This document shows, piece by piece, positions 29,048 through 39,353 of a DNA stretch of 45,757 nucleotides; position 1 is the stretch's first letter; every line of letters begins with the position of its first letter. The DNA is taken from NCBI GenBank assembly GCA_002747055.1, contig PDSQ01000008.1, forward strand, positions 1-45,757, read 5' to 3'. Below the pieces are notes generated by a model. That model did no database searches. It was not told the DNA's origin and saw nothing but the letters and a program-made list of their open reading frames with translations. Origin of the DNA: Gammaproteobacteria bacterium. Lineage in GTDB: Bacteria > Pseudomonadota > Gammaproteobacteria > Pseudomonadales > Oleiphilaceae. Both the position numbers and the translations under genes were made by a program.

Positions 29048-29623
29048 TTATCGATTCATACATTTTTTCAATTCTGTCGCCGAGAAGTCAAAAGTGGCTA
29101 GAGTGCCTTCGTTTTCGTTGAGGTCGTACATAAAACTGGCGAGTTTCAGTTTGCTTTTATGGACTTTTGCAAGAAGCTCTTTTCGCTCAACATTGGCATA
29201 AAGCGCCAGAATATACTCGTAGCGGAGTTTATTCTCTCCAGCGCAGTAATAAAAAAGCAAATCCGGGCTGGTGTGAGATGGCTTGCCTCGTTCTGCGAAA
29301 ACCGACTTGGCACATTTCGCGAAGCGGGAGTTTATTACAGAGTAGGTTGCAATCAAACCATTTTCCTGGATTTGTTTGTATGTTGCATCGAGCCGTTTTT
29401 TACCTGCCGGTGTCAATGCTGGCAGGCTATCGTACAAAGTGGTGAGCGGAATGCCTTTTTGAAATAGCTGAGCACTGGTTAGGAGTTCGCTGGCGATAAT
29501 GCCGCAGGTTTGGAACGTCTGCGTGGTTGTACTGCTGGCGCCTTGCGTAAGGCATGAAAAAGCCAGCAGGGCAACGGAAAAAAATGTAGTCAGATAATGC
29601 CTGGCGATAGCTGAGCACTGCAT
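29048..29623 (-). CDS. Uncharacterised exported protein
   Basis: I do not recognise this 191-residue protein. It starts at ATG 29623 with GGAG upstream. It has a clear signal peptide (basic start, hydrophobic core LTTFFSVALLAFSCLTQG, cleavage likely after GAS). The mature part is helical with four scattered cysteines (TCGIIAS, FAKCAKSV, YYCAGENK, KKCMNR) and may form periplasmic disulfides. It stops about 105 bp from the tRNA-Glu 5' end. It has no operon partner. Confidence 0.7.
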   Translation of the reverse strand: MQCSAIARHYLTTFFSVALLAFSCLTQGASSTTTQTFQTCGIIASELLTSAQLFQKGIPLTTLYDSLPALTPAGKKRLDATYKQIQENGLIATYSVINSRFAKCAKSVFAERGKPSHTSPDLLFYYCAGENKLRYEYILALYANVERKELLAKVHKSKLKLASFMYDLNENEGTLATFDFSATELKKCMNR

Positions 29624-29984
29624 ACTCCCGGGTCTCCAGGCGGTAGGTCGATTTTGTTCGGTTGCTTGAATGAAAAGTATAATATCGCGCTCAAAGTGTC
29701 AATTTGGATAGAGTCAATTGTTGTAGCCATGAATCAGTTTCTAAAATAACTTTTTGAAATAAAAGACTTTCTTGGTAAGGTTGCCGAATCTTGAAATTAT
29801 TTCCAATAATTTGAGTTTTCTCTTGCATCCTTAAAAGTCGATCAATATAATACCCCGCATCTTTCATTGAGGAGATTGGAAAACGTATTGGTTTTCTGGT
29901 TTCGGATTCTAACATGAAAGATCATTTCAATTTCCAGTTTGGATGCAACCTGTTTTTGGTGGATCGCAAACCTGGAGCCATATT
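29624..29984. other. Gap between the exported protein gene and tRNA-Gly
   Basis: The gap holds a doubtful 74-codon minus-strand frame and a possible plus-strand promoter for tRNA-Gly: TTGGTT (29888-29893), 16 bp, TAACAT (29910-29915), ending 69 bp before the tRNA. I see nothing else in it. Confidence 0.4.
29691..29915 (-). CDS. Possible small uncharacterised protein (74 aa)
   Basis: The frame from ATG 29915 encodes a charged, protein-like sequence (for example KDAGYYIDRLLRMQEKTQI), but there is no ribosome site upstream and no recognisable family. The start overlaps the candidate tRNA-Gly promoter on the other strand. It may be a remnant or spurious. Confidence 0.25.
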   Translation of the reverse strand: MLESETRKPIRFPISSMKDAGYYIDRLLRMQEKTQIIGNNFKIRQPYQESLLFQKVILETDSWLQQLTLSKLTL

Positions 29985-30060
29985 GCGGGAATAGCTCAGT
30001 TGGTAGAGCACAACCTTGCCAAGGTTGGGGTCGCGAGTTCGAATCTCGTTTCCCGCTCCA
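29985..30060 (+). tRNA. tRNA-Gly (anticodon GCC)
   Basis: Acceptor GCGGGAA pairs with TTCCCGC, the D-arm is AGCTCAGTTGGTAGAGC, anticodon stem-loop CAACC-TTGCCAA-GGTTG gives GCC, and the T-arm contains GAGTTCGAATCTC. The discriminator T and CCA are encoded (ends at 30060). Confidence 0.95.
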
Positions 30061-30309
30061 GTTTCAAAAAGCCTCATACTTCTTTAGCTGAACGGATTGA
30101 TCTTCGTTAAACCGATAGGTTACAGATCTGTCCGTACTATGCTTGAAGTGTTTTTATCAAATATTCCGTAACTCAACTCATGGGACATTGGCCTCTTATC
30201 TGTCATTGAGCCAGTTTGTCGGCAATTTTAAGCACGTAGACTTCCTTTCAAAATTTCACGATTGGTCTAAACTCTGCTGAGGAGTAACCAAATAGTTTTG
30301 GAGAGTCAA

Positions 30310-31242
30310 ATGGCCGGTGTACTGGATTCCGTCGATCAGCGGACGCAGCTTGTAGGTGAGAATAGATTAGAGCTTCTGATGTTCAGGTTGGTTGGGCAGC
30401 AGATTTTTGCGATTAACGTATTTAAAGTGCAGGAAGTGTTGAAACTACCAAACCTTACTTTGATGCCGCATCGGCACCCCATTGTTTCCGGTGTTACCCA
30501 TTTGCGAGGTAACACTGTGCCGGTAATAAATTTGAGTATGGCAATTAAAATGCCTCCGATTCGGGCAGATGAGAACTCGACCATCATTGTCACTGAGTAC
30601 AATCGAAGTGTTCAGGCATTTTTGGTTGGTGCGGTTGACCGTATAGTGAATCTGAATTGGGAAGATATTCAATCGCCTCCTAAGGGTGCGGGTCGTTCAC
30701 ACTATTTGACCGCAATCACCAAATATGAGGATCAACTGGTTGAAATAATTGATGTGGAAAAGGTATTGGCAGAAATTGTTCATTTCAGTACAGACGTTTC
30801 CGAAGGTGTGGTCGATCAGAACATTATGGACTGCGTTTCTGGTAAGAGTATTTTAATCGTCGATGATTCTCCAGTGGCGATCGCTCAGGCGAAGAGGACG
30901 TTGGAAAAACTTGGGCTCAATGTCATTACCGCATCGAATGGTCTGGAAGCCTATAATTTGTTAACGAGTTGGTCTGACCGTGTCGACAATATCTATGATG
31001 AATTGTTGATGCTTATTACCGATGCTGAAATGCCGGAAATGGATGGTTATCGGCTGACGACTGAAATAAGAAATAATCCAAAATTGAAAGAACTGTATAT
31101 TGTGCTGCATACGTCGTTAAGTGGCGGGTTCAATAAAGCGATGGTCGAGAAAGTTGGGTGTGATGGTTTTCTATCCAAATTTCAGCCAGATGAGCTGGCT
31201 GTTGAGGTTCAATCCTATATAAAACAAGTAGCTGAAAAATAA
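30310..31242 (+). CDS. cheV: Chemotaxis coupling protein CheV (CheW-receiver fusion)
   Basis: CheV couples receptors to CheA and tunes signalling through a phosphorylatable receiver. ATG 30310, with GGAG 6 nt upstream, gives MAGVLDSVDQRTQLVG, the usual CheV start; a TTG at 30298 is less likely. The 310-residue product has a CheW domain (~17-160, with ELLMFRLVGQQIFAINVFKV and ITEYNRSVQAFLVG-like block) and a receiver domain (~178-305). Asp238 is the phospho-acceptor (ITDAEMPEMDG) and Lys290 lies in FLSKF. No other chemotaxis gene lies nearby, so it acts with a distant che cluster. Confidence 0.93.
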   Translation: MAGVLDSVDQRTQLVGENRLELLMFRLVGQQIFAINVFKVQEVLKLPNLTLMPHRHPIVSGVTHLRGNTVPVINLSMAIKMPPIRADENSTIIVTEYNRSVQAFLVGAVDRIVNLNWEDIQSPPKGAGRSHYLTAITKYEDQLVEIIDVEKVLAEIVHFSTDVSEGVVDQNIMDCVSGKSILIVDDSPVAIAQAKRTLEKLGLNVITASNGLEAYNLLTSWSDRVDNIYDELLMLITDAEMPEMDGYRLTTEIRNNPKLKELYIVLHTSLSGGFNKAMVEKVGCDGFLSKFQPDELAVEVQSYIKQVAEK

Positions 31243-31308
31243 AAACTGTAAAAACGACGATTGTGAACCGGTTGATCCATCTTGGGTTGACGATAAGCTA
31301 AAACAGTG

Positions 31309-31497
31309 CTATTTCACCACCTGTATTATATTGTGCCATTTTTTTTTGCGCGTCTTGACGTGCCGGTGGTATATTTCGATTGCTTCATCGACACTGGCCC
31401 CTTGCATTGTATGTTTGAATATAATGCGCCCTTCTTCGATCGAGTAATTCTCGCCGATTGCGTCTTGTAACTTTTGCCGGAAAAAGACAAAGCGCAA
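31309..31497 (-). CDS. Possible small uncharacterised protein (62 aa)
   Basis: This TTG-started frame is convergent with cheV. It encodes an amphipathic, basic-ended sequence (GENYSIEEGRIIFKHTMQG, then VDEAIEIYHRHVKTRKKKW). Composition and codon use look protein-like, but the ribosome site GGAG is too close to the TTG and I recognise no family. It is the only candidate in the 347-bp gap between cheV and uup. Confidence 0.4.
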   Translation of the reverse strand: MRFVFFRQKLQDAIGENYSIEEGRIIFKHTMQGASVDEAIEIYHRHVKTRKKKWHNIIQVVK

Positions 31498-31589
31498 ACT
31501 CCGTGATAATAGTCGGTAAAATCAGCTAGAATTAGCTGCTTTTTAATAATGGTTCAGAAAACCGTATTCGCTACAAGAATGGAAAGGTA

Positions 31590-33413
31590 ATGCCCCTATT
31601 GTCATTTGATCAAGTCTCTCTTGCCTACGGAGTCAAACCATTATTGGCTGATGTTTCGTTTCATATCGATCCGGGTGAAAAGCTATGCCTTTTGGGACGA
31701 AACGGTGAAGGTAAAAGTTCGTTACTGAACCTGGTGTGCGATCATATCAAACCCGACTCTGGCCAGGTTTGGCGAATGTCCGGGATTAAAATTGGCGTAT
31801 TGCAGCAGGAATTGCCCGCCGAGGATGACAGTGACGTTTTTGATGTGGTTGCCAGCGGCCTGGAAGGAGTAGGCAAGTTGCTGTCGGATTACCATCATCT
31901 GTCCCAGCAAGAAATGACGGATCAGGCGATCGGTCAACTGGCTAACATTCAGCACCAGATTGAAACGGTAGACGGTTGGTCGCTAAATAACCAGGTCGAT
32001 ATCATTATCGAAAAGTTGTCGCTGCCGAAAGATGCCAGAATGGCCGATTTGTCAGGTGGCTGGAAACGCCGGGTATTGTTGGCCAAGGCGTTGGTGGCAG
32101 ATCCTGATCTATTGATATTGGATGAGCCGACCAACCACCTCGATATTCCAGCGATTAAATGGTTGGAAGGCCAGTTAAAAAGCTTTCGTGGCGCGGTATT
32201 GTTTGTCAGTCATGATCGGTCATTTATTCGCGCTCTTTCCAGTAAGATTATCGAGTTGGATCGGGGGCTTCTTACCGAGTGGGATGGTTCATATGATGCG
32301 TATCTAACCGGCAAGCAAAAATGGTTGGAAGAGGAAGCACGCAGGAATGCGCTGTTTGATAAAAAGTTATCAGACGAAGAGAAGTGGATCCGCAAGGGGA
32401 TAAAGGCACGGCGTACTAGAAATGAGGGGCGGGTGAGGGCTTTGCAGCAGTTGCGTATCGAGCGCAGTCAACGAATTGCAATGGTGATCGAGGGTTTCAG
32501 TACCACAATTATGCGGAAAGATCGAGTTGGCCTGATCGGTGAGAATGGTTGCGGTAAATCGACACTGATAAAGCTGCTGTTGGGATCTCTCAAGCCGGTA
32601 AGGGGCATGGTTAAACAAGGAGCAAACCTCGAAGTGGCTTATTTTGATCAAAGTCGCGATGCCCTCGATGGTACGTTATCGGTGGCAGACAATGTTTCGG
32701 AAGGACGCGAGTTTATTGACATCAATGGTAAATCCAAGCATGTCATGGGCTATCTCAATGAATTTCTTTTTACCTCGGAGCGGGCCAGGACGCCGGTTTC
32801 GGCACTTTCTGGAGGAGAAAAGAACCGTTTGCTATTGGCCAAGCTGTTCAGCAAGCCGTCGAATGTGCTGGTTTTGGATGAGCCAACGAACGATCTTGAC
32901 GTAGAAACCCTGGAGTTGCTGGAAGACGCGCTTACCTCCTATGAAGGCACAATCATCATTATCAGCCATGATCGGTATTTTCTGGATAGCGTGGTAACCA
33001 GTACCATCGCATTTGAGGCTGGCGGTTTGGTCCAGGAATATGTGGGGGGCTACGCTGATTGGGTTAGACAGGGGCGGGGGTTCCCTTCAGAACGAAACCG
33101 GGACAGGGTGAGCCAAGCCGCCAATGAAGGTGTTGGGGAAGCAATATCAGATCCGGCACCTTCCGGTCGGTCACAGCAAAAACGAGCCGTAAAACTCAGC
33201 TATAAACTTAAACTGGAACTAGAGTCTTTACCTGAACAAATCGAAATCGTTGAAAAAAGAAAAGCGGATTTAGAGTTAACGGTGGCAGACCCTTCGTTTT
33301 ATCAAAAAGCACACGAAGATGTTTCAGATACTCTTTCTCAACTTGCCGATGCGGAATCTGAATTGGAGGGTTTGTTGGATCGTTGGGTTGAGCTGGAGGC
33401 ATTGGCCGAATAA
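31590..33413 (+). CDS. uup: ABC-F ATPase Uup
   Basis: Uup is a soluble double-ABC ATPase linked to ribosome function and to suppression of transposon precise excision. The 607-residue product starts PLLSFDQVSLAYGVKPLLAD. It has two ATPase domains: Walker A GRNGEGKSS (~36) with signature LSGGWKRR, and Walker A GENGCGKST (~316) with signature LSGGEKNR. The Walker B regions are LLILDEPTNHLD and VLVLDEPTNDLD. A charged ABC-F linker lies between them, and a C-terminal coiled-coil of ~75 residues (KLELESLPEQIEIVEKRKA) marks Uup rather than other ABC-F members. A terminator for the convergent usp gene abuts its stop. Confidence 0.93.
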   Translation: MPLLSFDQVSLAYGVKPLLADVSFHIDPGEKLCLLGRNGEGKSSLLNLVCDHIKPDSGQVWRMSGIKIGVLQQELPAEDDSDVFDVVASGLEGVGKLLSDYHHLSQQEMTDQAIGQLANIQHQIETVDGWSLNNQVDIIIEKLSLPKDARMADLSGGWKRRVLLAKALVADPDLLILDEPTNHLDIPAIKWLEGQLKSFRGAVLFVSHDRSFIRALSSKIIELDRGLLTEWDGSYDAYLTGKQKWLEEEARRNALFDKKLSDEEKWIRKGIKARRTRNEGRVRALQQLRIERSQRIAMVIEGFSTTIMRKDRVGLIGENGCGKSTLIKLLLGSLKPVRGMVKQGANLEVAYFDQSRDALDGTLSVADNVSEGREFIDINGKSKHVMGYLNEFLFTSERARTPVSALSGGEKNRLLLAKLFSKPSNVLVLDEPTNDLDVETLELLEDALTSYEGTIIIISHDRYFLDSVVTSTIAFEAGGLVQEYVGGYADWVRQGRGFPSERNRDRVSQAANEGVGEAISDPAPSGRSQQKRAVKLSYKLKLELESLPEQIEIVEKRKADLELTVADPSFYQKAHEDVSDTLSQLADAESELEGLLDRWVELEALAE

Positions 33414-33436
33414 AAAAGAGGATGTGACCATCCTCT
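33412..33436 (-). terminator. Intrinsic terminator of the universal stress protein gene
   Basis: On the minus strand, stem AGAGGATG-GTCA-CATCCTCT (33436-33417) is followed by six T, reaching the uup stop codon. It is perfect over 8 bp. Confidence 0.8.
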
Positions 33437-33464
33437 GAGTTCACCTTAATATCGAAAATGCATC

Positions 33465-33902
33465 CTATTCTTTGTGTAGCCTGACAGCCAAAATGTCACA
33501 GGAAGCTCCGTGCAAAACGCCGCTTGAGGTTGACCCCATTAACAACTGCAATCCGTGGCGGCCGTGGCTACCGACCACAACCAAGTCAAAATTTTTCTCT
33601 TCGGCGAGTCGGTGGATCTCTGTATCCGGTCGCCCGATGATGATGTGAATGCAGTTTTCCGAGATGTCAAACTGCTTCCCTATGGCAATCAATTGTTGTT
33701 TGGCATGTTCTTGGAGCTGTTGTTGCACTTCAGTGAGATCTACTGGAATATCGCCGCCATAGGCGTATCCGAGTGGTTCGATTACATGCACTATGCTTAC
33801 CGGAGCTGAATATAGATTGCCAAGCTCTGTTGCTTTATAGATAACGACATTACTCTCGTCATTGAGGTCAACAGCAGCCAGTATATTTCGATAGTACGCC
33901 AT
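33465..33902 (-). CDS. Universal stress protein (UspA family)
   Basis: The 145-residue single-domain Usp starts at ATG 33902 with a strong GGAGGT ribosome site. It opens MAYYRNILAAVDLNDES. It carries the nucleotide-binding pattern G-x2-G-x9-G-S/T (VVGSHGRHGLQLLMGSTS), so it is probably of the ATP-binding kind. Usp proteins support survival under stress, but the particular role here is unknown. It is convergent with uup, and the gene order uup-usp-...-fadB-fadA-...-topA resembles that in Pseudomonas (from memory, not searched). Confidence 0.92.
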   Translation of the reverse strand: MAYYRNILAAVDLNDESNVVIYKATELGNLYSAPVSIVHVIEPLGYAYGGDIPVDLTEVQQQLQEHAKQQLIAIGKQFDISENCIHIIIGRPDTEIHRLAEEKNFDLVVVGSHGRHGLQLLMGSTSSGVLHGASCDILAVRLHKE

Positions 33903-34048
33903 GGTTGATTACCTCCACCGGAAACGGTTGACATTATTCGTATTTCAACACTAACGTATCTTGTCTTTCTTGACCATGTGTTGGATCAATTCGGTTTGCC
34001 GAAAGAAATTGTGTTGGCGTTGTCTTATAGTTTAAAAGGGGGTCATGT

Positions 34049-34552
34049 GTGTCGTTTTTAGTCGCTGTAAGTATTGTTTTGGCGGTATTGGGGTCGATTT
34101 TCTGGATCATGCCTTCACCAGCAGAACGCAAAAAAATGATGTTGAGAAATATCGCTATTCAGAAAGGTTTTGAAGTGAGGTACGTTTACGATACGGATAA
34201 GGATTTAAGTGGTGAAGAACAATATATAGCTTACTCGATTTCGGCTGAAAAACTCGGTTTGGCCAAATCGCGCCCCTTTGAGTTAAAGTTGTTGTCAGAT
34301 GCGGCCGGCCCTGGTGGCTGGAAGGTTGTGTTGTCTATCGATATCGACAGTGACCAGTCATCTGTTTTGGCGCATCAGTTGAGTAACTATGCCAGCCATA
34401 TTGCCAAACTGACCCTGTCCCAGTCCAGGTTGACATTTTACTGGCAAGAGAGAGCGGATAAAGACGTGCTCGAAGCGTTGATCGACGATGTTGTGTCTCA
34501 CTGGGGTGCCCTCATTGCCGATAGGCGAGTGAGTGAGCAGCCAAGAGCGTAA
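34049..34552 (+). CDS. Uncharacterised membrane-anchored protein (167 aa)
   Basis: The GTG start at 34049 lies 6 nt after AAAGGGGG. The product has one N-terminal membrane helix (SFLVAVSIVLAVLGSIFWIM) followed by PSPAERKKMMLRNIAIQKGF and a ~130-residue mixed alpha/beta domain ending SHWGALIADRR. I do not recognise a family. It lies between usp and a convergent exported-protein gene. Confidence 0.75.
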   Translation: MSFLVAVSIVLAVLGSIFWIMPSPAERKKMMLRNIAIQKGFEVRYVYDTDKDLSGEEQYIAYSISAEKLGLAKSRPFELKLLSDAAGPGGWKVVLSIDIDSDQSSVLAHQLSNYASHIAKLTLSQSRLTFYWQERADKDVLEALIDDVVSHWGALIADRRVSEQPRA

Positions 34553-34588
34553 GGCTACCGGTCGCTTAAGTGAGGTCTGATAAGTTGT

Positions 34589-35434
34589 CTAACTGGAAGA
34601 GGTTCCCAGAATAAGGGACTCGGCTTCAGTCAGTTTTTGTATCATTTTTTTTGTGTTGAAGTTAACTATGTAATTGGCTGTATCTTCGTTGTAATTCAAA
34701 TACGAACCTCGAATAAACTTCCACTTTATTTCGGCCGACTTCAAAAGCTTTTTCACCTCATCACCGACTGTTCCGTTATTTAACAGCGTTGCCAACTGGT
34801 GGTCTACGATTGCAACAGTGTCCTTGACTGGCTGATCCGTCTCACTGCCCTGAAATACTTGGCTTACATTTGACGTGCTTCTGGCCGAATACTTGGTAAC
34901 CAGTCGAGCCAGCGCCAGTTGAATCTGGCGGCATGATTCGGCTTGCTGGTTCAGGGTAAAGTCTGAGGTCGTTTTAATTTTTTGTTCCAGCATTGCAACC
35001 AGTTTGGTAAATTCCGTATTTTTTCGAGCTAGATCATCTGACAGCCTAAGGTCTGGGTATCCCCGTTTCTTCACGTATTGCATGTTGGTGGCGACAAGTT
35101 TTCGCAGCGCAGAATACTCTGATTCGAGCTTCTGAATGTCTGCGTTGTAATCCTCGGTAGCTTCACCTTTTGTGGTTTCACTATTGATAGTTGAAAACGT
35201 TTTTTTCGATGAGGCAAATGCCCGTCTAATGTCCTCTTCCAGACCCTTGTCACCGATATTGACACCGAAATTATAAAAAGCGTTGATAGCGCTGTAATTG
35301 TTGATGACGATTTTGTTCAGGTCGCTAATTAGTGTTTCATCGGCGCGACTGACTACGCTCGCCAGCAAAAATGCGATGACCAACAGCATTTTTATTACTG
35401 TAAATCTTGATGAAAAGAGACATATGCGTCCCAT
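34589..35434 (-). CDS. Uncharacterised exported helical protein
   Basis: The start at ATG 35434 has GGAGG 6-7 nt upstream. The frame is open further upstream to 35521, but without such a site. The 281-residue product has a signal peptide (SSRFTVIKMLLVIAFLLASVVSRA) and a nearly all-helical mature part in two halves of ~120 residues. The end (IKWKFIRGSYLNYNEDTANYIV) is faintly like PilJ-type periplasmic four-helix sensing bundles, but I would not name a family on that. There is no obvious partner gene; it is divergent from fadB across a 500-bp gap. Confidence 0.7.
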   Translation of the reverse strand: MGRICLFSSRFTVIKMLLVIAFLLASVVSRADETLISDLNKIVINNYSAINAFYNFGVNIGDKGLEEDIRRAFASSKKTFSTINSETTKGEATEDYNADIQKLESEYSALRKLVATNMQYVKKRGYPDLRLSDDLARKNTEFTKLVAMLEQKIKTTSDFTLNQQAESCRQIQLALARLVTKYSARSTSNVSQVFQGSETDQPVKDTVAIVDHQLATLLNNGTVGDEVKKLLKSAEIKWKFIRGSYLNYNEDTANYIVNFNTKKMIQKLTEAESLILGTSSS

Positions 35435-35934
35435 GTAGAGCCTCCAATTTTTACCGGTTTTACTACAGTTATTTGCGCAGTGTCTTCTGAAGAGCGCATC
35501 GCCGTATTGACTGGCCGACATTAGCTTACCTATTTTAAGTGCTGACGGTACTTATTGGTACATTTAGTCGTACTTAAACTCTCTCCGACCTCTATAATGC
35601 ATCATTAATGATGGAATGTTAACTCATTAATCAGGATTTTAGTCGCCAATTCCACAAAAAAAAATCTGCTCTTGACGTAATTGTAAGTGGCAATGTAACC
35701 AATTGTAATATAAAGAGTTAGTGGTAAAAAGAACAGACTCGAAACGGCACCTTGAAGAATGGAGGCGTGCCCTTGGTGGGATAAACAGTTGACAAATGTT
35801 TGTTTTTTTAACATCGTTTGCACACCCGATCCAAACGAGCGTATGCATGTTGTCCGTTCCGTTTCTGTTATCGGTTTACTCAAACTAAATGCCGAGGTTG
35901 ACTTGGCATTCGAATAACGCTTGGAGAACACTGG
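35435..35934. promoter_or_regulatory. 500-bp regulatory gap upstream of fadB
   Basis: There is no convincing gene. On the plus strand it holds a perfect TATAAT (35593-35598) followed at once by a 14-bp palindrome and a related repeat, described separately. Nearer fadB lie ACAAATGTTTGT (35792-35803) and the inverted repeat CGTTTG-11-CAAACG (35815-35837). These loosely recall operators of fatty-acid-responsive TetR regulators such as PsrA. The fadB ribosome site is GGAG at 35923. Confidence 0.45.
35600..35633. promoter_or_regulatory. Palindrome pair beside a -10 element
   Basis: CATCATTAATGATG (35600-35613) is a perfect 14-bp palindrome. Its core TCATTAATGA recurs as TCATTAATCA at 35624-35633, exactly 22 bp on, about two helical turns. 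It lies 2 bp after TATAAT. This looks like a two-site operator; the regulator is unknown. Confidence 0.45.
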
Positions 35935-38082
35935 ATGATTTACGAAGGTAAAGCCATCACGGTCAAAGAAATCGAAGGCGGAATTGCTCAGCTAAACTTT
36001 GATTTGGTAGGCGAATCTGTTAACAAGTTTAACAGACTGACTATTGAAGAATTGCGTGCCGCTACTGATGCTTTAAAAACCGCAAAAGGGCTAAAAGGAC
36101 TGGTTGTAACCAGTACCAAAGACTGTTTCATCGTAGGTGCAGATATTACAGAATTTACTGAACTGTTTTCTGGCCCCGAAGATGAACTTGTTGCGACCAA
36201 CCTGGAAGCAAACAGGATTTTCAGTGATATTGAAGATCTTCCTTTCCCCACAGTTACGGCAATAAACGGCATCGCTCTTGGTGGTGGTTGTGAAATGTGT
36301 CTGGCAACTGACTATCGAGTGATGTCAACCGCTGCAAAAATTGGTGTGCCTGAAGTCAAGTTGGGTATCTTCCCCGGCTTTGGCGGAACAGTACGTTTGT
36401 CCAGAATGATTGGTGCTGACTATGCCATTGAGTGGATTTGTATGGGCAAGGAATACAAGCCTGAAGAAGCACTCAAATGTAACGCGGTCGATGCTGTTGT
36501 TGGCCCGGAGAAACTGATAGACGCGGCCATTGCCTTGGTAAAAGAGTGTGCCGAAGGCAAGATCGACTATAAAGCCAGACGTGAAGAGAAAACAGGCAAG
36601 CTCAAACTGAACGCGATGGAAAGCATGATGACTTTTGAAACCGCGAAAGGGTTTGTGGCGGGGCAGGCCGGCCCGAACTATCCGGCGCCTGTTGAAGCAA
36701 TAAAGACCATGCAGAAGCACGCTGGCATGACTCGTGACAAGGCTATTGAAGTTGAAGCCAAGGGTTTTGCCAAAATGGCAAAAACTTCTGCATCTCAGTC
36801 TCTGATTGGTTTGTTCCTGAACGATCAGGCTTTGAAAAAAGCGGCTAAAGATCTTGAACCCAAGGCAGCTAAGGTCAAGAAGGCTGCGGTATTGGGCGCC
36901 GGTATTATGGGTGGCGGTGTCGCTTATCAGTCCGCACTCAAGGGCACGCCGATTGTCATGAAGGATATCGCTCCGGAAGGAATTGAACTGGGCCTGAGTG
37001 AAGCCAAGAAACTCCTGGTCAAGCGTGTTGATCGCAAGAAAATGACCGCTGATAAAATGGCCACCGTGCTGAACAACATCACACCAACTTTGACCTATGG
37101 TGATTTCAATAATGTTGATCTGGTCGTAGAAGCTGTTGTCGAAAATCCCCAGGTAAAAGATACCGTATTGCGTGAAGTCGAAGCTGAAGTACGTGAAGAC
37201 ACCATTCTGACCACGAATACCTCTACCATCTCTGTTGATCTACTTGCCAAAAACCTGAAAAGACCGGAAAACTTTTGCGGTATGCATTTTTTCAACCCTG
37301 TGCATATGATGCCTTTGGTGGAAGTTATTCGCGGTGAAAAATCAAGTGAAAAGGCGGTCGCAACCACTGTTTCCTATGCCAAGGCAATGGGCAAGACACC
37401 TATCGTGGTCAATGATTGCCCGGGATTTTTGGTTAACCGGATTCTGTTCCCCTATTTCGGTGGTTTTATCCGGCTGGTTCGTGATGGCGTAGACTTCCAG
37501 CGCATTGATAAAATCATGGAAAAATTTGGCTGGCCGATGGGTCCTGCTTATTTGCTCGATGTCGTGGGTATTGATACTGCCGCACATGCGGGTGAAGTGA
37601 TGGCGGAAGGCTTCCCAGACCGAATGAAAAATGAAGGAACGACTGTAATAGATGTGATGTTCAACGCAGAGCGTTTCGGTCAGAAAAATGACAAAGGTTT
37701 CTATATCTATGAACTAGATAAGAGAGGCAAACAGAAGAAAGTCAAAGATGATTCTGTTTACGACCTGTTGAAGCCTGCAGTGAGTGGTGCCAAGGAGTGT
37801 ACAGACGAGGAAATCATCGACCGAATGATTGTTCCTCTATGTATCGAAGCTGCCCGTTGTTTGGAAGACGGTATTGTGGAGACCCCGGCAGAAGTTGATA
37901 TGGGTTTGATCTTCGGTATTGGCTTCCCTCCATTCCGCGGTGGTGCATTGCGTTACGTCGACTCTATCGGCCTCGACGAGTTTTGCAAGCTGGCAGAAAA
38001 ATATGCAGACCTGGGTCCTCTTTATCAGCCTACAGACGGCATGAAAGAGATGGCACAGTCGGGCAAGAAGTATTTCGGCTAA
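35935..38082 (+). CDS. fadB: Fatty-acid oxidation complex alpha subunit FadB
   Basis: FadB carries enoyl-CoA hydratase/isomerase and 3-hydroxyacyl-CoA dehydrogenase activities of beta-oxidation. The 715-residue product has the N-terminal crotonase domain with the oxyanion/Glu region [17 protein letters not shown] (~115-130) and [23 protein letters not shown] Glu. The NAD-binding domain from ~315 has [16 protein letters not shown], and the dehydrogenase catalytic region is [15 protein letters not shown] (~445) and [16 protein letters not shown]. Two C-terminal 3HCDH domains follow. fadA follows 34 bp later, giving the usual fadBA operon. Confidence 0.97.
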   Translation: MIYEGKAITVKEIEGGIAQLNFDLVGESVNKFNRLTIEELRAATDALKTAKGLKGLVVTSTKDCFIVGADITEFTELFSGPEDELVATNLEANRIFSDIEDLPFPTVTAINGIALGGGCEMCLATDYRVMSTAAKIGVPEVKLGIFPGFGGTVRLSRMIGADYAIEWICMGKEYKPEEALKCNAVDAVVGPEKLIDAAIALVKECAEGKIDYKARREEKTGKLKLNAMESMMTFETAKGFVAGQAGPNYPAPVEAIKTMQKHAGMTRDKAIEVEAKGFAKMAKTSASQSLIGLFLNDQALKKAAKDLEPKAAKVKKAAVLGAGIMGGGVAYQSALKGTPIVMKDIAPEGIELGLSEAKKLLVKRVDRKKMTADKMATVLNNITPTLTYGDFNNVDLVVEAVVENPQVKDTVLREVEAEVREDTILTTNTSTISVDLLAKNLKRPENFCGMHFFNPVHMMPLVEVIRGEKSSEKAVATTVSYAKAMGKTPIVVNDCPGFLVNRILFPYFGGFIRLVRDGVDFQRIDKIMEKFGWPMGPAYLLDVVGIDTAAHAGEVMAEGFPDRMKNEGTTVIDVMFNAERFGQKNDKGFYIYELDKRGKQKKVKDDSVYDLLKPAVSGAKECTDEEIIDRMIVPLCIEAARCLEDGIVETPAEVDMGLIFGIGFPPFRGGALRYVDSIGLDEFCKLAEKYADLGPLYQPTDGMKEMAQSGKKYFG

Positions 38083-38098
38083 TTGCTGATACAGATAA

Positions 38099-39292
<1,194 letters not shown>

Positions 39293-39312
39293 TAGTGATC
39301 GTAGTCTGATCC

Positions 39313-39343
39313 AAAAAAACGCAGCCTCGGCTGCGTTTTTTTT
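39313..39343. terminator. Bidirectional intrinsic terminator after fadA
   Basis: AAAAAAACGCAGCC (39313-39326) pairs perfectly with GGCTGCGTTTTTTT (39329-39342) around a TC loop. It has T tracts on both strands, so it can end fadBA and the convergent gene at 39354. Confidence 0.9.
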
Positions 39344-39353
39344 GGCATTGTTT

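Noticed and set aside
35605..35931. Minus-strand 108-codon frame upstream of fadB
   Set aside because: It runs through the fadB promoter/leader, has no ribosome site and its low-complexity product looks random apart from one hydrophobic run.
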